Notes: generated from the sequence alone by a model not told the origin. DNA of 64,000 nt from Couchioplanes caeruleus (GCF_003751945.1 NZ_RJKL01000001.1:1302001-1366000); one strand, 5' to 3'. Positions 7,553-16,738 are shown, numbered from the stretch's first letter. Program-made: numbers and translations.

Positions 7553-9887
7553 GCAGTTCCGCCGCGCGGCCCGGGCTCGGCTGACTCGTCGTTGTGGTGG
7601 CCGCGGCGAGCGCGGCCCGCCCTCCGGCGTGCCAGTGCGCCGCGAACTCGGCCGCGGGCACCGCCGGCCCCCACAGCCAGCCCTGGCCGTTCGGTACGCC
7701 CATCGCGGCGAGCGCGCCCTGCTGGAGCGGGGTCTCAACGCCCTCGGCGATGACGCTCAGCCCTAGCGCGTGGCTCATCGCCACCACGGCCCGGACGATC
7801 TCCTCGTCCTCGGTACTCGACCCGAGCCCGGTCACGAACGACCGGTCGATCTTCACCCCGGTCACCGGGAAACGGCGCAGGTAGCCCAGCGCCGAGAAGC
7901 CCGTCCCGAAGTCGTCGATCAGCAGCTTGAGGCCGAGCTTCCGCAGTTCGGACAGCACCTGCCCGGTCACCCGGGAGCCGTCCACCATCACCGACTCGGT
8001 CATCTCCAGCGCGACGCAGTGGGCCGGCACACCGAAGCGCCCTAGCTCGCCCGCGACGATCAGCGGTAGTTCAGGGTCGGTGAGTTGCCGCGGCGACACG
8101 TTGATCGACAGGTAGAAGTCGGCGCCGACCGTGCCGTCCTGCCGCCACTCGCTGAGCTGGCGCAGCGCCTCCTGGCGTACCCAGGTGCCGATCACACCGA
8201 TCAGCCCGGCCTCCTCGGCGATCGGGATGAACACGGACGGCGGGACCTGGCCCCGTTCGGGATGCACCCAGCGGACGAGGGCCTCGGCGCCGACCGGCTG
8301 GCCGCTCTCCGTCCCGACGATCGGCTGGTACGCGACGTACATCTGGCCGGCGCCGAGTGCCTGGCGCAGCGCGGCCTCCAGCTCGGTCCGTTCCCGCACC
8401 TGGTCGTGCATCGAGGTGTCGAAGAACGTGACCCGGCCGGGGCCCTCGCCCTTGGCCCGGTACATCGCGGTGTCCGCGTCGCGCATCAGTGCGTCGGCGG
8501 TCATCGCGGCCTGCTCGTGGCCGACCGCTGCATGGGCGATGCCGATCGACGCGCTGATCGCCACGTCGGTGTCGCGGACCAGTACGGGTCGATCGAAGCA
8601 GCCGCGGATCTCATCGGCCAGGCTCAGCGCCCCGTTCTTGTCACCGACGTACACGAGCAGGAACTCGTCGCCGCCGACCCGCCCGACCGGCACGCTCGCC
8701 GGCAGCGCGGCCCGCAGTCGTCCGGCCACCTCGATCACCATCTGATCGCCCGTGTCGTGCCCCCAGGAGTCGTTGACCCACTTGAACCCGTCCAGGTCGA
8801 GCAGGAAGACCCACACCCGCCGGCCCTCGTCGCCGGGTGGGATGTCGTCGAGCAACCGGGTGATCTCCTTGGACATCCTCTGCCGGTTCGGCAGCCCAGT
8901 CAGCACGTCGTGCCGGGCCTGGTACTCGGAGCTCAGCTGCGCCGCAGCCCCGACCTGGACCGCCGAGACCGCGCGCAAGAGCAACATCACCACGGTGAGC
9001 ACGCCGCCGATGGTGATCAGCAGCCGGGTTCCGGTCGACCGGCCGCCGATCGTGGCGAGCAGCACGAACGGTGTCGCCAGTGCGGGTGCGAGCACCATGA
9101 TCCGAGTCCTGGACCACGCCTGTGCCGGGCGGCGGTCGGCCCGGCTCAGCTCTGCCACGGAGGGGTGCAGCGCGCACACCGCGAGCATCGTGAACGTCAG
9201 CAGCGCGGGGACGTCCAGCAGCGGCGACGCTGACGTCCGGCCGGAGAGGGCAGTGATCGCGGCGGCGGCGTCACCGACGAACATCATGGTGGCACCGGTG
9301 ATCCAGGCGACCAGGCTGACCGGCAACCTGGTCGCGGTGAACGTGACGTTCACGGTGAGGAGCAGGACGATGACGTCCAGCGGCGGGTACAACGCGGTGA
9401 TCACCGCCTCGACCGGTGGCCGGCCCGGAATGTCGAGGGCCGGCAGGGCGAGGAGCAACACGCTGGCCAGGCCGAGGGCAAGGCAGACGGTGAGGGCGTC
9501 GAGCACGGCGTGCCGTTCCAGGCTCTGCCGGGCTCGCAGCAGCCGGACCAGGAGGACGAAGAGCAGCACATAGCCGGACAACGCGGCGGCGTGGGGAAGC
9601 AGATGCAGGGCTGGGCCGTGGCCGTCGACCAGCGGTCGGATCAGGATGCTGAGCAGGAAGCAGAGCGCCCCGGCGCCCATCAGGCGCCAGCCTCCGCGGG
9701 GCTCGGCGCGCCAGCGGCGTGGCCCGGCCAAACAGGCCCAGACACCGCCCACCCCCACGACGGCAGAGCACCCGACACTGATCACGGAGGAAATATCAAG
9801 CGCGTAGAGCACGGTCGCCAGCACGCCGGCGATCGCGAACAGGCGCCACAGGTGCCGGCCGGTGATCGACGCGACCAGCCAGGACAT
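7527..9887 (-). CDS. Membrane GGDEF-EAL cyclic-di-GMP protein
   Basis: A 786-aa protein predicted to make and/or degrade cyclic-di-GMP. Residues about 10-315 hold eight or nine hydrophobic segments, an uncharacterised membrane sensor. A GGDEF domain follows (LTGLPNRQRM, LDLDGFKWVND, RVGGDEF), with the intact catalytic signature but no RxxD inhibitory site at the expected spacing. The EAL domain (about 500-745) keeps EALVRW, DDFGTGFS and EGVET, so phosphodiesterase activity is plausible. Bifunctionality cannot be judged by eye. It is transcribed alone; its 3' end overlaps the beta-lactamase remnant on the other strand. Confidence 0.93.
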   Translation of the reverse strand: MSWLVASITGRHLWRLFAIAGVLATVLYALDISSVISVGCSAVVGVGGVWACLAGPRRWRAEPRGGWRLMGAGALCFLLSILIRPLVDGHGPALHLLPHAAALSGYVLLFVLLVRLLRARQSLERHAVLDALTVCLALGLASVLLLALPALDIPGRPPVEAVITALYPPLDVIVLLLTVNVTFTATRLPVSLVAWITGATMMFVGDAAAAITALSGRTSASPLLDVPALLTFTMLAVCALHPSVAELSRADRRPAQAWSRTRIMVLAPALATPFVLLATIGGRSTGTRLLITIGGVLTVVMLLLRAVSAVQVGAAAQLSSEYQARHDVLTGLPNRQRMSKEITRLLDDIPPGDEGRRVWVFLLDLDGFKWVNDSWGHDTGDQMVIEVAGRLRAALPASVPVGRVGGDEFLLVYVGDKNGALSLADEIRGCFDRPVLVRDTDVAISASIGIAHAAVGHEQAAMTADALMRDADTAMYRAKGEGPGRVTFFDTSMHDQVRERTELEAALRQALGAGQMYVAYQPIVGTESGQPVGAEALVRWVHPERGQVPPSVFIPIAEEAGLIGVIGTWVRQEALRQLSEWRQDGTVGADFYLSINVSPRQLTDPELPLIVAGELGRFGVPAHCVALEMTESVMVDGSRVTGQVLSELRKLGLKLLIDDFGTGFSALGYLRRFPVTGVKIDRSFVTGLGSSTEDEEIVRAVVAMSHALGLSVIAEGVETPLQQGALAAMGVPNGQGWLWGPAVPAAEFAAHWHAGGRAALAAATTTTSQPSPGRAAELLRGARRNA

Positions 9888-10456
9888 CCCGTACCCTCCC
9901 TCGACCGCGCGGTACCGTTGCCAACCCTTCGGACAGCCCTACCCCCATCGGTACGCGGACGCCGGAACTGAGCAAACGGGCGCTAGTTACGTAGCAAGTC
10001 GCCGCCTGAGCTTGTTTCGCAGGTTAGGGCTGGACACGCACGCCTATGCATGATCGAACTTCCGCTTTTCGGCAGATCAAGGCGTCGCTGCACTGTCCCG
10101 GAACCCCACGGGTGATCAAACACCGTCCAGGCGACCCACGTGGGGCACGACCGGCACCGCGCGCGGGCCAGGATCCACCTGGATGGCGGCCCCGATCTGC
10201 ACCGACTCTTCGGTGGGGGCCGCCGGTGACAACCGTACGGACGGAAGCTCAGATCTTGGATTCACGGACATACGCCGTCAGGTACGAGCGGTCGTTGAGC
10301 GGCACATGAGTCGCTGGGTGCAGGCCTGCCAACGCGAGCGCGACTGAACCCCCGCGAAGGTTGGCGGTCACGTCGCCAGCCGTCGGCCGGCGACAGCGGA
10401 ACCGCGGAGTAGCCGGGCCGGCTTCCGGAGAAGTCTCCGAGTGCCTGGTGAAACGC
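9888..10456. other. Intergenic region, no gene recognised
   Basis: About 570 bases between the GGDEF-EAL start and the cold-shock gene terminator. A plus-strand open frame at 10046-10309 begins MHDRTSAFRQIKASLHC but matches nothing and becomes proline/arginine-rich. The right side probably holds the GGDEF-EAL promoter. Confidence 0.4.
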
Positions 10457-10494
10457 CGAACGGCGGCCCGCTGAATCAGTCGGGCCGCCGTTCG
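10457..10494 (-). terminator. Hairpin terminator after the cold-shock gene
   Basis: A perfect 14-bp inverted repeat (CGAACGGCGGCCCG and its complement) with a 10-base loop lies 12 bases past the csp stop codon. On the transcribed strand the stem is followed by GCGTTTC, a weak U tract, as is usual for high-GC actinomycete terminators. Confidence 0.75.
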
Positions 10495-10505
10495 CGGAGC
10501 GTGGA

Positions 10506-10709
10506 TCAGAGCGGGCGGATGTTCGACGCCTGCGGGCCCTTCTGGCCCTGAGTGACGTCGAACTCCACCTTCTGGTTCTCGTCGAGACTGCGGTAGCCGC
10601 TCGTCGAGATCGCGGAGAAGTGAGCGAAGACGTCGGCGCCACCGTCGTCCGGGGTGATGAAGCCGAAACCCTTGTCGGCGTTGAACCACTTCACGGTGCC
10701 TGTAGTCAT
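10506..10709 (-). CDS. CspA-family cold-shock protein
   Basis: A 67-aa single cold-shock domain, the normal family length. It binds single-stranded nucleic acid and acts as an RNA chaperone. RNP1 is GFGFITPD and RNP2 is [12 protein letters not shown] 10709 gives the canonical start [18 protein letters not shown]; the frame extends upstream without conservation. The gene is followed by a strong hairpin terminator and preceded by a leader with another long hairpin at 10803-10838. Confidence 0.97.
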   Translation of the reverse strand: MTTGTVKWFNADKGFGFITPDDGGADVFAHFSAISTSGYRSLDENQKVEFDVTQGQKGPQASNIRPL

Positions 10710-10802
10710 GTCTGCTCTTTCGCAGGTTGTAGAGGCCGCACTGTGCGGACTCTTACGTCGCCGCATTGACACCCGTGCCGGAACCGACACGTCAACGAGA
10801 AA

Positions 10803-10838
10803 GCGCCCGTAGGGGGTTTGGATAACCCATACAGGCGC
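10803..10838 (-). promoter_or_regulatory. Hairpin in the cold-shock gene leader
   Basis: About 95 bases upstream of the csp start, on the coding strand, GCGCCTGTATGGGTT can pair with AACCCCCTACGGGCGC across a short loop, giving a stem of about 14 pairs with small mismatches. It is followed directly by TTTCTC. This looks like an intrinsic terminator or attenuator in the 5' leader, or the terminator of a leader RNA. Temperature control is inferred only from the downstream gene. Confidence 0.5.
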
Positions 10839-11115
10839 CGAAAACGTCTATGGAAATCAAACCGGCAACTCGGACACGGTAGCACATGAGCAGCCGCTCG
10901 CCGGGCGAACTCTTGTCAGTTCAGCCGGGCTGATTAAGGGCTCAGCGCTCAAACGCCACGCGGACCTCCGGGCAGGAACCCTGTGACGTGGCAAGCCGGT
11001 CCGCCTCCGCAACGGTCAGTTGGCCACTTCGACAGTCGATCTCGCTTGTGCCCTTCCGGCTTCGTCCCCTCGAGCTGACTGACCGGTGGCGCCAGATGGC
11101 CTGGTATCGAGGACT

Positions 11116-11235
11116 GGCGACACCCTGACCCCAGGACTCGCGGGTCTTGTTCGAGTGGGTGTCGGTGATGTCGTCGACGAGCTTGGCGGTCATCAGCGAC
11201 TCCATCAGCACTGGCGTCGCCTCGGAAGGTGGGAC
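11116..11235 (-). pseudogene. SulP anion transporter fragment
   Basis: Forty codons read MESLMTAKLVDDITDTHSNK followed by TRESWGQGVA, the conserved segment of SulP-family sulfate/bicarbonate transporters. The flanking residues in this frame are arginine-rich and unrelated, and the remaining roughly 450 residues of the family are missing. It is a decayed remnant between the cold-shock gene and the lipoprotein gene. The wider region 10839-11348 shows nothing else convincing. Confidence 0.6.
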
Positions 11236-11348
11236 CACGGCTGGCAGCCGCAGGGTTTCCCCCTCAGCGGCTGTCCTTGCGGGGGTTTCGCACCCAGGTG
11301 TGGGGTATGCCGCGAGCAACGGCCCGCTTCCGACTTGAAGGAGAAGCC

Positions 11349-11984
11349 ATGCGACGCCGTCGTGCCGTCCTGTTGTTCCCGACCGCCCTGCTGTGTTCTG
11401 CCACCGGGCTCGCCGCCTGCGGTGACGACCCCGATGAGCCGGACGGCGCCGCACCGGCCACCTCGGCATCCGCTACCGCGAGCGGCCCGGCATCCAACCA
11501 CACAGCGACCGGCACGTTCGCCCGGTACGCCGCTGGGGCCACGGCGGTGACCTACGATCCCGCGCTGGTACCCGCCGGGGCGACCGCCACTGTCACCGTG
11601 ATGCCCGCCGCAGACAGCACCACGGTGCAGTTGGCGGTGACCGGGTTGCAGGCGGGCCGCGCCTACGGCGCCCATCTGCACGTCAATCCGTGCGGGGCCA
11701 CCGGTGACGCCGCGGGCCCGCATTACCAGCAGCAGCCCGACCCCGCCGCCTCGCCCTCGCCGCCATCGGTCGACCCGTCCTTCGCCAATCCCCGCAACGA
11801 GGTCTGGTTGGACTTCACCACCGACGCCCAGGGCGCCGCCACCGCCACCGCCACCCAGCCGTGGACATTCAACCCGCCGCGGACCCCTCGCTCGCTGGTC
11901 ATCCACGCCGAGACCACCAAGACCGCCCCGGGCGAGGCCGGTCAAGCAGGCAGCCGCGCGGGCTGTCTCAGCCTGCCCGGCTGA
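11349..11984 (+). CDS. Superoxide dismutase-like lipoprotein
   Basis: A 211-aa exported lipoprotein. Basic residues MRRRR and a hydrophobic stretch lead to the lipobox LAAC with Cys24. An alanine/threonine-rich linker precedes a Cu/Zn-SOD-like beta-barrel with AHLHVNPCGATGDAAG, GPHYQ and SLVIHAETTK, plus AGSRAGCLSL at the C-terminus, where the family disulfide cysteine lies. The copper-side histidines are present, but the usual zinc loop (HxGDLGN) is not, so catalytic activity is doubtful. It may be a structural or copper-binding relative. ATG 11349 has a strong ribosome binding site, GAAGGAGAAGCC. Confidence 0.82.
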   Translation: MRRRRAVLLFPTALLCSATGLAACGDDPDEPDGAAPATSASATASGPASNHTATGTFARYAAGATAVTYDPALVPAGATATVTVMPAADSTTVQLAVTGLQAGRAYGAHLHVNPCGATGDAAGPHYQQQPDPAASPSPPSVDPSFANPRNEVWLDFTTDAQGAATATATQPWTFNPPRTPRSLVIHAETTKTAPGEAGQAGSRAGCLSLPG

Positions 11985-12220
11985 CCCTCTGGCCGGATAC
12001 CGCAGCGACCAGGGCAGCGCCCGCCACACCCCTTGCCCGCGCTCAGTTGTCACACGCGGACTGGTGCCCCGGCAGGGCGGGCACACCGCAGGCCCCATTG
12101 TGGTCCGCAGGACGAACGCCCGCGGCCCACCGTCGGCTATCGCGCAGATGCGTACCGGCCGGGTGGACCGTCGTGCGCTGCGCAGGTCAGGACCGATCCG
12201 GCGGGCCGGATCGGCGATGG

Positions 12221-12637
12221 TCAGGGCGTGGAGATGGCGTCCATCAGGTCGCCGACCGGCCGATCCGGCAGTGCCCGGGCCACGTCGGCGAGGGCGACGA
12301 TGCCGACCATCTGGTGTCCGTCGATGACCGGCAGGCGCCGGACCTGGTACTGGCCCATGGTGCGCAGGATTTCGGCGGCGTCGTCGTCGGCGCCGATCGT
12401 CACCGGCTTGCCCTGCGCCACGTCGGCCGCGGTGACCTGCGCCGGGTCCTTGTCCGCCGCGATCGTCTTGATCACGATGTCGCGGTCGGTGAGCATGCCT
12501 TTGAGCTGGTTGTCCTGGCCGCAGATCGGCAGTGATCCCACGCCGAGGTCGGCCATCTTGTGGGCGGCGTCGGCGAGCGTCTCCCGCTCGCTGACACAGG
12601 TGACGTCAGGGGTCATGATCTCTCGAGCAGTCGGCAT
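12221..12637 (-). CDS. Paired CBS-domain protein
   Basis: A 138-aa protein made of two CBS domains, which together bind adenosine nucleotides as a Bateman module. The first reads IMTPDVTCVSERETLADAA to LTDRDIVIK; the second covers VTIGADDDAAEILRTM to VGIVALADVARAL. The size and layout match stand-alone CBS proteins such as Hrp1 of the mycobacterial dormancy regulon. ATG 12637 has GGAGGG upstream. It is probably monocistronic. Confidence 0.93.
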   Translation of the reverse strand: MPTAREIMTPDVTCVSERETLADAAHKMADLGVGSLPICGQDNQLKGMLTDRDIVIKTIAADKDPAQVTAADVAQGKPVTIGADDDAAEILRTMGQYQVRRLPVIDGHQMVGIVALADVARALPDRPVGDLMDAISTP

Positions 12638-12771
12638 CGTGCTTTCCCTCCGAGTTGTTCACGGACAGTGCGGAAACGTCATGTGACTATGGGCGATATA
12701 CCCCTTGCCTCCTGTCTCACACGGCGTCTCGCCGCGATCATCTGAGAAGGGAATGCCTGGCTGACCGAGGT

Positions 12772-12954
12772 TCAGCCGGCGACCCGCAGCGGAGAGCTCG
12801 GCGTCACCTCTTGCCGGGTGTGGGTGTCGAGGGTGGGTGGCACTGTCGCGCGGACGCAGATGGCCAGCAGGACGAGCAGCAGTGCGCCGCCGCCGGCGGC
12901 GATGGCGGCGCGAACACCGGTGAGGTCGGTGAGCCAGCCGTGCCGGACATCGGA
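12772..12954 (-). pseudogene. MFS transporter C-terminal fragment
   Basis: About 60 codons resemble the last transmembrane helix and tail of a major facilitator protein: HGWLTDLTGVRAAIAAGG, a hydrophobic run, then VPPTLDTHTRQEV to the stop. Upstream in the same frame the sequence is arginine-rich with no further helices, so the other 350 or so residues are lost. Confidence 0.45.
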
Positions 12955-13061
12955 TCGCCGATCGTTGTGATCTACCCGGTCGAGCGCTGCCCTACCCCCG
13001 GCCGGGCGCGATATCACCGATGATCGACGGCTGTCACGCAAGCAGGTTCGTGTCGCACGGG

Positions 13062-13724
13062 CTACCGGGCGGTGACTCGCGTCGTCCGGCCGAGCGCTTC
13101 GTCGACGTCGGCGTCGGTGAGCTGCCCGAAGTCGGTGTACCACTGTCCGACGGCGTTGAAGTGTTCGGGGGCGTGCAGGCAGATGACCGTGTCGGCGTCG
13201 CGCGCCAGCAGGCCGCGGGCGTGTGGGGAGCAGACCGGCACGGCGAGCACCAGCCGCCGTGGCTGTTGCGGGCGCAGCCAGCGCAGGGTGGCGTGGGCGG
13301 TGATGCCGGTGGCCAGACCGTCGTCGACGACCACGACGGTGCGGCCCGTCACTGCCGGGGCCGCGCGGGTGTGCCGGTAGCGGTCGGTGCGCCTGGCGAG
13401 TTCGGCGCGCTCGGCGGTGAGGGTGCCGGCCAGGTCCTGCTCCGTCAGACCGAGGTAGCGCAGCAGGGTCTCGTCGAAGACGGGTGGGCCGTTCTCGACG
13501 ATCGCGCCGACGCCGAGTTCGGGCCGGCCCGGAGCGCCGATCTTGCGGGCGATGACGATGTCGAGGTCGGCACCGAGGCGTTCGGCGACGGGGACGGCCA
13601 CCGGCACACCGCCGCGCGGCAGGGCCAGCACCAGAGGCCGTACGGTCGTCTCGGCTGCGGGAAGCTGCTGGGCGACCTGCTCGGCGAGCGCCCGGCCGGC
13701 CTCGTCACGATTCGCGAAAATCAT
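13062..13724 (-). CDS. Phosphoribosyltransferase family protein
   Basis: A 220-aa type I phosphoribosyltransferase-fold protein. The PRPP-binding loop is VVVVDDGLATGITAHATLR, and LALPRGGVPVAVPVAERLGA marks the N-terminal half. Close relatives (for example Rv0571c of Mycobacterium tuberculosis) belong to the dormancy regulon. The nucleobase substrate is unknown and a regulatory role is possible. ATG 13724 has GAAGGGAG upstream. It stands alone between the MFS fragment and a 400-base gap. Confidence 0.9.
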   Translation of the reverse strand: MIFANRDEAGRALAEQVAQQLPAAETTVRPLVLALPRGGVPVAVPVAERLGADLDIVIARKIGAPGRPELGVGAIVENGPPVFDETLLRYLGLTEQDLAGTLTAERAELARRTDRYRHTRAAPAVTGRTVVVVDDGLATGITAHATLRWLRPQQPRRLVLAVPVCSPHARGLLARDADTVICLHAPEHFNAVGQWYTDFGQLTDADVDEALGRTTRVTAR

Positions 13725-14087
13725 TGTGGGCTCCCTTCACCGTCGGTGGGCGGTGGGCGGTGGGCATGATCCGCAGTCGGGCTGCTGGTCATAGGCGGCC
13801 GCGTACCCCACAGCAGCCGGCTCATTCCTGCCTGGCGTCATCGGGTGAAACCAGAACAGCTTCCGCGGCCTTGCGACGTCGAGCGAAGCGCACCAGCGCT
13901 GGCGTCAGCGACACCACATGCCTGCTCGGTCATGTTTCAGATGATGCTGCAGTGCATTCGCGAACTCCTGCGGCGCATGCGACATGCGTAGGGGTCCGGC
14001 ACGGCGCGCAGGGCCCGCGGAATGCCCGAAGGGCCACACGGAATTCGAGACCCGCACGAAGAAACCGGGTACCAAGTCGTCCTAACG
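13725..14087. other. Intergenic region, no gene recognised
   Basis: About 360 bases without a convincing gene on either strand. The left part must contain the phosphoribosyltransferase promoter. Frames are arginine/serine-rich and lack motifs. Confidence 0.4.
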
Positions 14088-14107
14088 AGCCCGGACGGAT
14101 CCGGGCT
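14088..14107 (-). terminator. Possible hairpin terminator
   Basis: AGCCCGGA and TCCGGGCT form a perfect 8-bp stem with a 4-base loop about 30 bases beyond the stop of the DUF2795 gene. There is no U tract, so termination is only suggested by position. Confidence 0.4.
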
Positions 14108-14135
14108 GATGCCCTTACGGGTCCGAACTTCCGAG

Positions 14136-14351
14136 TCAGTCCGGTGTCTCCGACGGGTCCAGGTCGACCGAGCTGCGAATCTCCGAGATGTTCCGGTACG
14201 TCGCCAGCGGCATGCCGCGAAGTGCCCGGACCGCTGCGGAGTTCTCCTGCGCACCTCGTCCGGCGGCATGCCTCACGATGGCGTCCTTGTCCGCGGGAAA
14301 GTCGAGATCCTCCAGCAGGGCCTGCACCTCGGCAAAGGTATCTGTGCTCAT
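14136..14351 (-). CDS. DUF2795 domain protein
   Basis: A 71-aa protein of the DUF2795 family. The core is LEDLDFPADKDAIVRHAAGR followed by ENSAAVRALRGMPLATYRN, the usual helix-rich pattern in which the 'P-K-I-H' turn precedes the last helices. Function is unknown; many actinobacteria carry several copies near stress genes. ATG 14351 (MSTDTFAEVQ) is chosen because residues upstream are not conserved. Confidence 0.8.
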   Translation of the reverse strand: MSTDTFAEVQALLEDLDFPADKDAIVRHAAGRGAQENSAAVRALRGMPLATYRNISEIRSSVDLDPSETPD

Positions 14352-14473
14352 GGTCTCCCCATACCCGCAGACGAACGTCCCATACCGGTCCGCGTCACCC
14401 ACCTCGGGTGGCCGAACCTCGACCGGGGTGATGCCGGTGAGACGAAAGTCGTCTTAAGACTGGGAGCCGCGTC

Positions 14474-16600
14474 TCATGATGCGGCTCGCGCCCGGATCTG
14501 GGCCGGCTCCGCCGGCTCGACGAGCAGGCTGAGCTCGTTCGCGGTGGTGTACTGCGCCTGGACCCGGACCGGCCCGAGTTCGGCGTCTGCCACGGTCAGG
14601 GCGGGAAAGGCGTATGCGGTGCGCTTGTCGACCACGTCGTCGAGCAGCCGACCCGGGCGCACCGCGGGTAGGGCCAGGTCGTGGAACAAACGCAGCTGCC
14701 ATCTGTCGGTCTCTGCCCCACGCTGCCGGATCATCAGCTCCACCGGCAGACTGACCTGGAAGCGGTGCGGGTCGAGCGGTTCGACCGGCACCTCCCGCTG
14801 ATGCGTCGGTTCTGTGTGACTGTGCAGCCGCAGCACCGGCTGGTGGTTGCCGAAGGCCGCGCCGATGAGCCGGCCCGCGACGGTGATCGTCTCCTCGCCG
14901 ATGTGCACGTCGCCGACCTCGGCGTGGACGCGCCGATGCCACACTCGCAGAGCGAGGAAGCCGTCCTGCTTCCGGTACGGCAGGCGCACGTGCACCCCGT
15001 CCGGGCCCTCCGGCGGGGCATCCAGCAGCGTCCGAGTCTCGCGCATCCCTGCCACCAGCGGCTCTCCGGCGTCGCCGGGACGGGCCAGGAAGAGGTTCCA
15101 GGGTCCGTCGGTGAGTCCGTCGGCGCCGCGGCGCAGCACCACCTGGACCTGGGAAGCGCCCGGCGCCGGGCTCGGTAGCGGATAGCGGTGCTCCAGCTCG
15201 ACGCTGCGCCGACAGACCAGGCTCAGCTCGCCGTCGCGGCACACCGCCGCGGGCAGCCGCACAACCAGGTCGCCATTGGGGTGTACGTCGACGTCGCCGA
15301 CTGTGGCCGTGGTGTGCGTGAGCGGGCCGAATGCCAGCTCGTCGGATCCCCCGTCCGCTCCGGTCGGAAGGCCCCGGGAGCCGGCGGCGGCGGTTCTCAG
15401 GCGCCGTCCTGCCCGGTGGGCGGCGTCCGTGCAGCGGCGCAGCGGCCGGGTTTTCGCGGCGGCCAGCTCGGTGAAGAGCCGGTGGTAGGCGCCGGCGACC
15501 ACCGCGGGATCGAAGCGGGCGGCGGCCTCGCGCGCCGCGGCACCCATCGCCAGCCGGCGCGGTTCGTCGCCGACCAGCTCCAGCAGGGCGTCGGCGAAGG
15601 CCTCAGGGTCGCCGACGGGACTGAGCCGACCGTCGACGCCGTCGCGCACGATCTCCGCAGGGCCGTGCGGGGCGGCGGTGCTGATCACCGGAGCTCCGCA
15701 GCGTGCCGCCTCGACGAGGGTCATGCCGAACGCCTCACGATCCGACGAGGCGGCAGCGATGGCAGCCTTGGCCCATTCGGGCTCCAGCGGCGAGTAGACG
15801 CCCATGAACAGCACACGGTTGTGCAGACCCAGCTCGGCGACGAGCGCGCGCAGGTCGTCGCGCAGTGGACCCCGGCCGTAGATGCGCATCTGCCACTCGG
15901 GGTGCGCGGCGCTGACCTTGGCGAACGCGCGGATCAGTACGTCGAAGCGTTTGCCCTTGGCCAACCGGCCGGCGGCCACCACCAGTGGCGTCCGCCCGTG
16001 CGAGGGGGCGACCTGCGGCGCCGGCACGCCGTTGGGAATGTGCAGCAGCCGGGTACGGCCGAAGCGGTGGTGGGTCCGGTAGTCCTCGGCGTCGCTGGCG
16101 GTGACCGTGACGAAGGCGTCGAGGCGGCGGTAGTGCCGGCGCATCTCGGCCCGCAGCCCCTTGTGGTTCATCCGCCGGGTCAGGTGCTCCTGACCGATGC
16201 GGATCATGTGGTCAGGAGCGAATTCGGCGGCGTAGGCGATCAACCCGGAACGGGTGCTGATCACCACCTGCGCGTCGCTGCGGTACAGATACGCCCTGGC
16301 CCGCTGTTCCACCAGCAGATTGAAGGCCTTGTAGCGCCCCTCCTGGAGGGGGAAGACCCGCGCCGCCTGCTGCTGCCGTGGATCGTCCTTGGCGAAGTCT
16401 TCGTGACTCGGGCGGGTCTCGACCAGCCACCGCAGCCGCACTGCCGGGTCGAGCGGCAGTACCGGCCGCTCGGCCGAGCGGAACATGGACAGCACCTCGA
16501 CGTCGTGCCCGATCGCCGCCAGCGCGGAGGCGAGGCTGAAGGTCGTGCGCACCGTGCCGCCGACGCCGAACGCATCACAGAGCAGGAACAGGATCCGCAC
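14474..16600 (-). CDS. GT4 glycosyltransferase with extra C-terminal domain
   Basis: A 708-aa protein. Residues 1-385 are a GT-B glycosyltransferase of family 4: the N-terminal MRILFLLCDAFGVGGTVRT, the sugar-nucleotide region RLAKGKRFDVLIRAF, and EAFGMTLVEAARCGAPVIST near the active site. It should transfer a sugar from a nucleotide donor to a cell-surface polymer or lipid. Residues about 430-708 form a beta-rich region of unknown function, also seen in surface-polysaccharide enzymes. GTG 16600 is preferred over ATG 16666 because the canonical N-terminal strand begins there. It is divergent from a sulfotransferase gene across about 140 bases, which suggests a sulfated glycan, but only by proximity. 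Confidence 0.85.
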   Translation of the reverse strand: MRILFLLCDAFGVGGTVRTTFSLASALAAIGHDVEVLSMFRSAERPVLPLDPAVRLRWLVETRPSHEDFAKDDPRQQQAARVFPLQEGRYKAFNLLVEQRARAYLYRSDAQVVISTRSGLIAYAAEFAPDHMIRIGQEHLTRRMNHKGLRAEMRRHYRRLDAFVTVTASDAEDYRTHHRFGRTRLLHIPNGVPAPQVAPSHGRTPLVVAAGRLAKGKRFDVLIRAFAKVSAAHPEWQMRIYGRGPLRDDLRALVAELGLHNRVLFMGVYSPLEPEWAKAAIAAASSDREAFGMTLVEAARCGAPVISTAAPHGPAEIVRDGVDGRLSPVGDPEAFADALLELVGDEPRRLAMGAAAREAAARFDPAVVAGAYHRLFTELAAAKTRPLRRCTDAAHRAGRRLRTAAAGSRGLPTGADGGSDELAFGPLTHTTATVGDVDVHPNGDLVVRLPAAVCRDGELSLVCRRSVELEHRYPLPSPAPGASQVQVVLRRGADGLTDGPWNLFLARPGDAGEPLVAGMRETRTLLDAPPEGPDGVHVRLPYRKQDGFLALRVWHRRVHAEVGDVHIGEETITVAGRLIGAAFGNHQPVLRLHSHTEPTHQREVPVEPLDPHRFQVSLPVELMIRQRGAETDRWQLRLFHDLALPAVRPGRLLDDVVDKRTAYAFPALTVADAELGPVRVQAQYTTANELSLLVEPAEPAQIRARAAS

Positions 16601-16738
16601 GGCCACCTCGTCACCATCGCGTGGAGAAGGCCCCACTCGGAGAATACGGGATATTTCGGGCAGCATACGCGGCGCGTCCGCTCGACTGCCGCACCCCTGA
16701 GTCCCATAATGTCCATAGTTAGGCTATCTTGTCGGCTT

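Noticed and set aside
10046..10309. 87-codon plus-strand frame starting MHDRTSAFRQIKASLHC
   Set aside because: No family match, no ribosome binding site of note, and Pro/Arg-rich second half; probably chance.
15188..16738. 500-codon upstream extension of the sulfotransferase frame
   Set aside because: It is the antisense of the glycosyltransferase gene; the sulfotransferase fold starts at MTQGNDRPIF.
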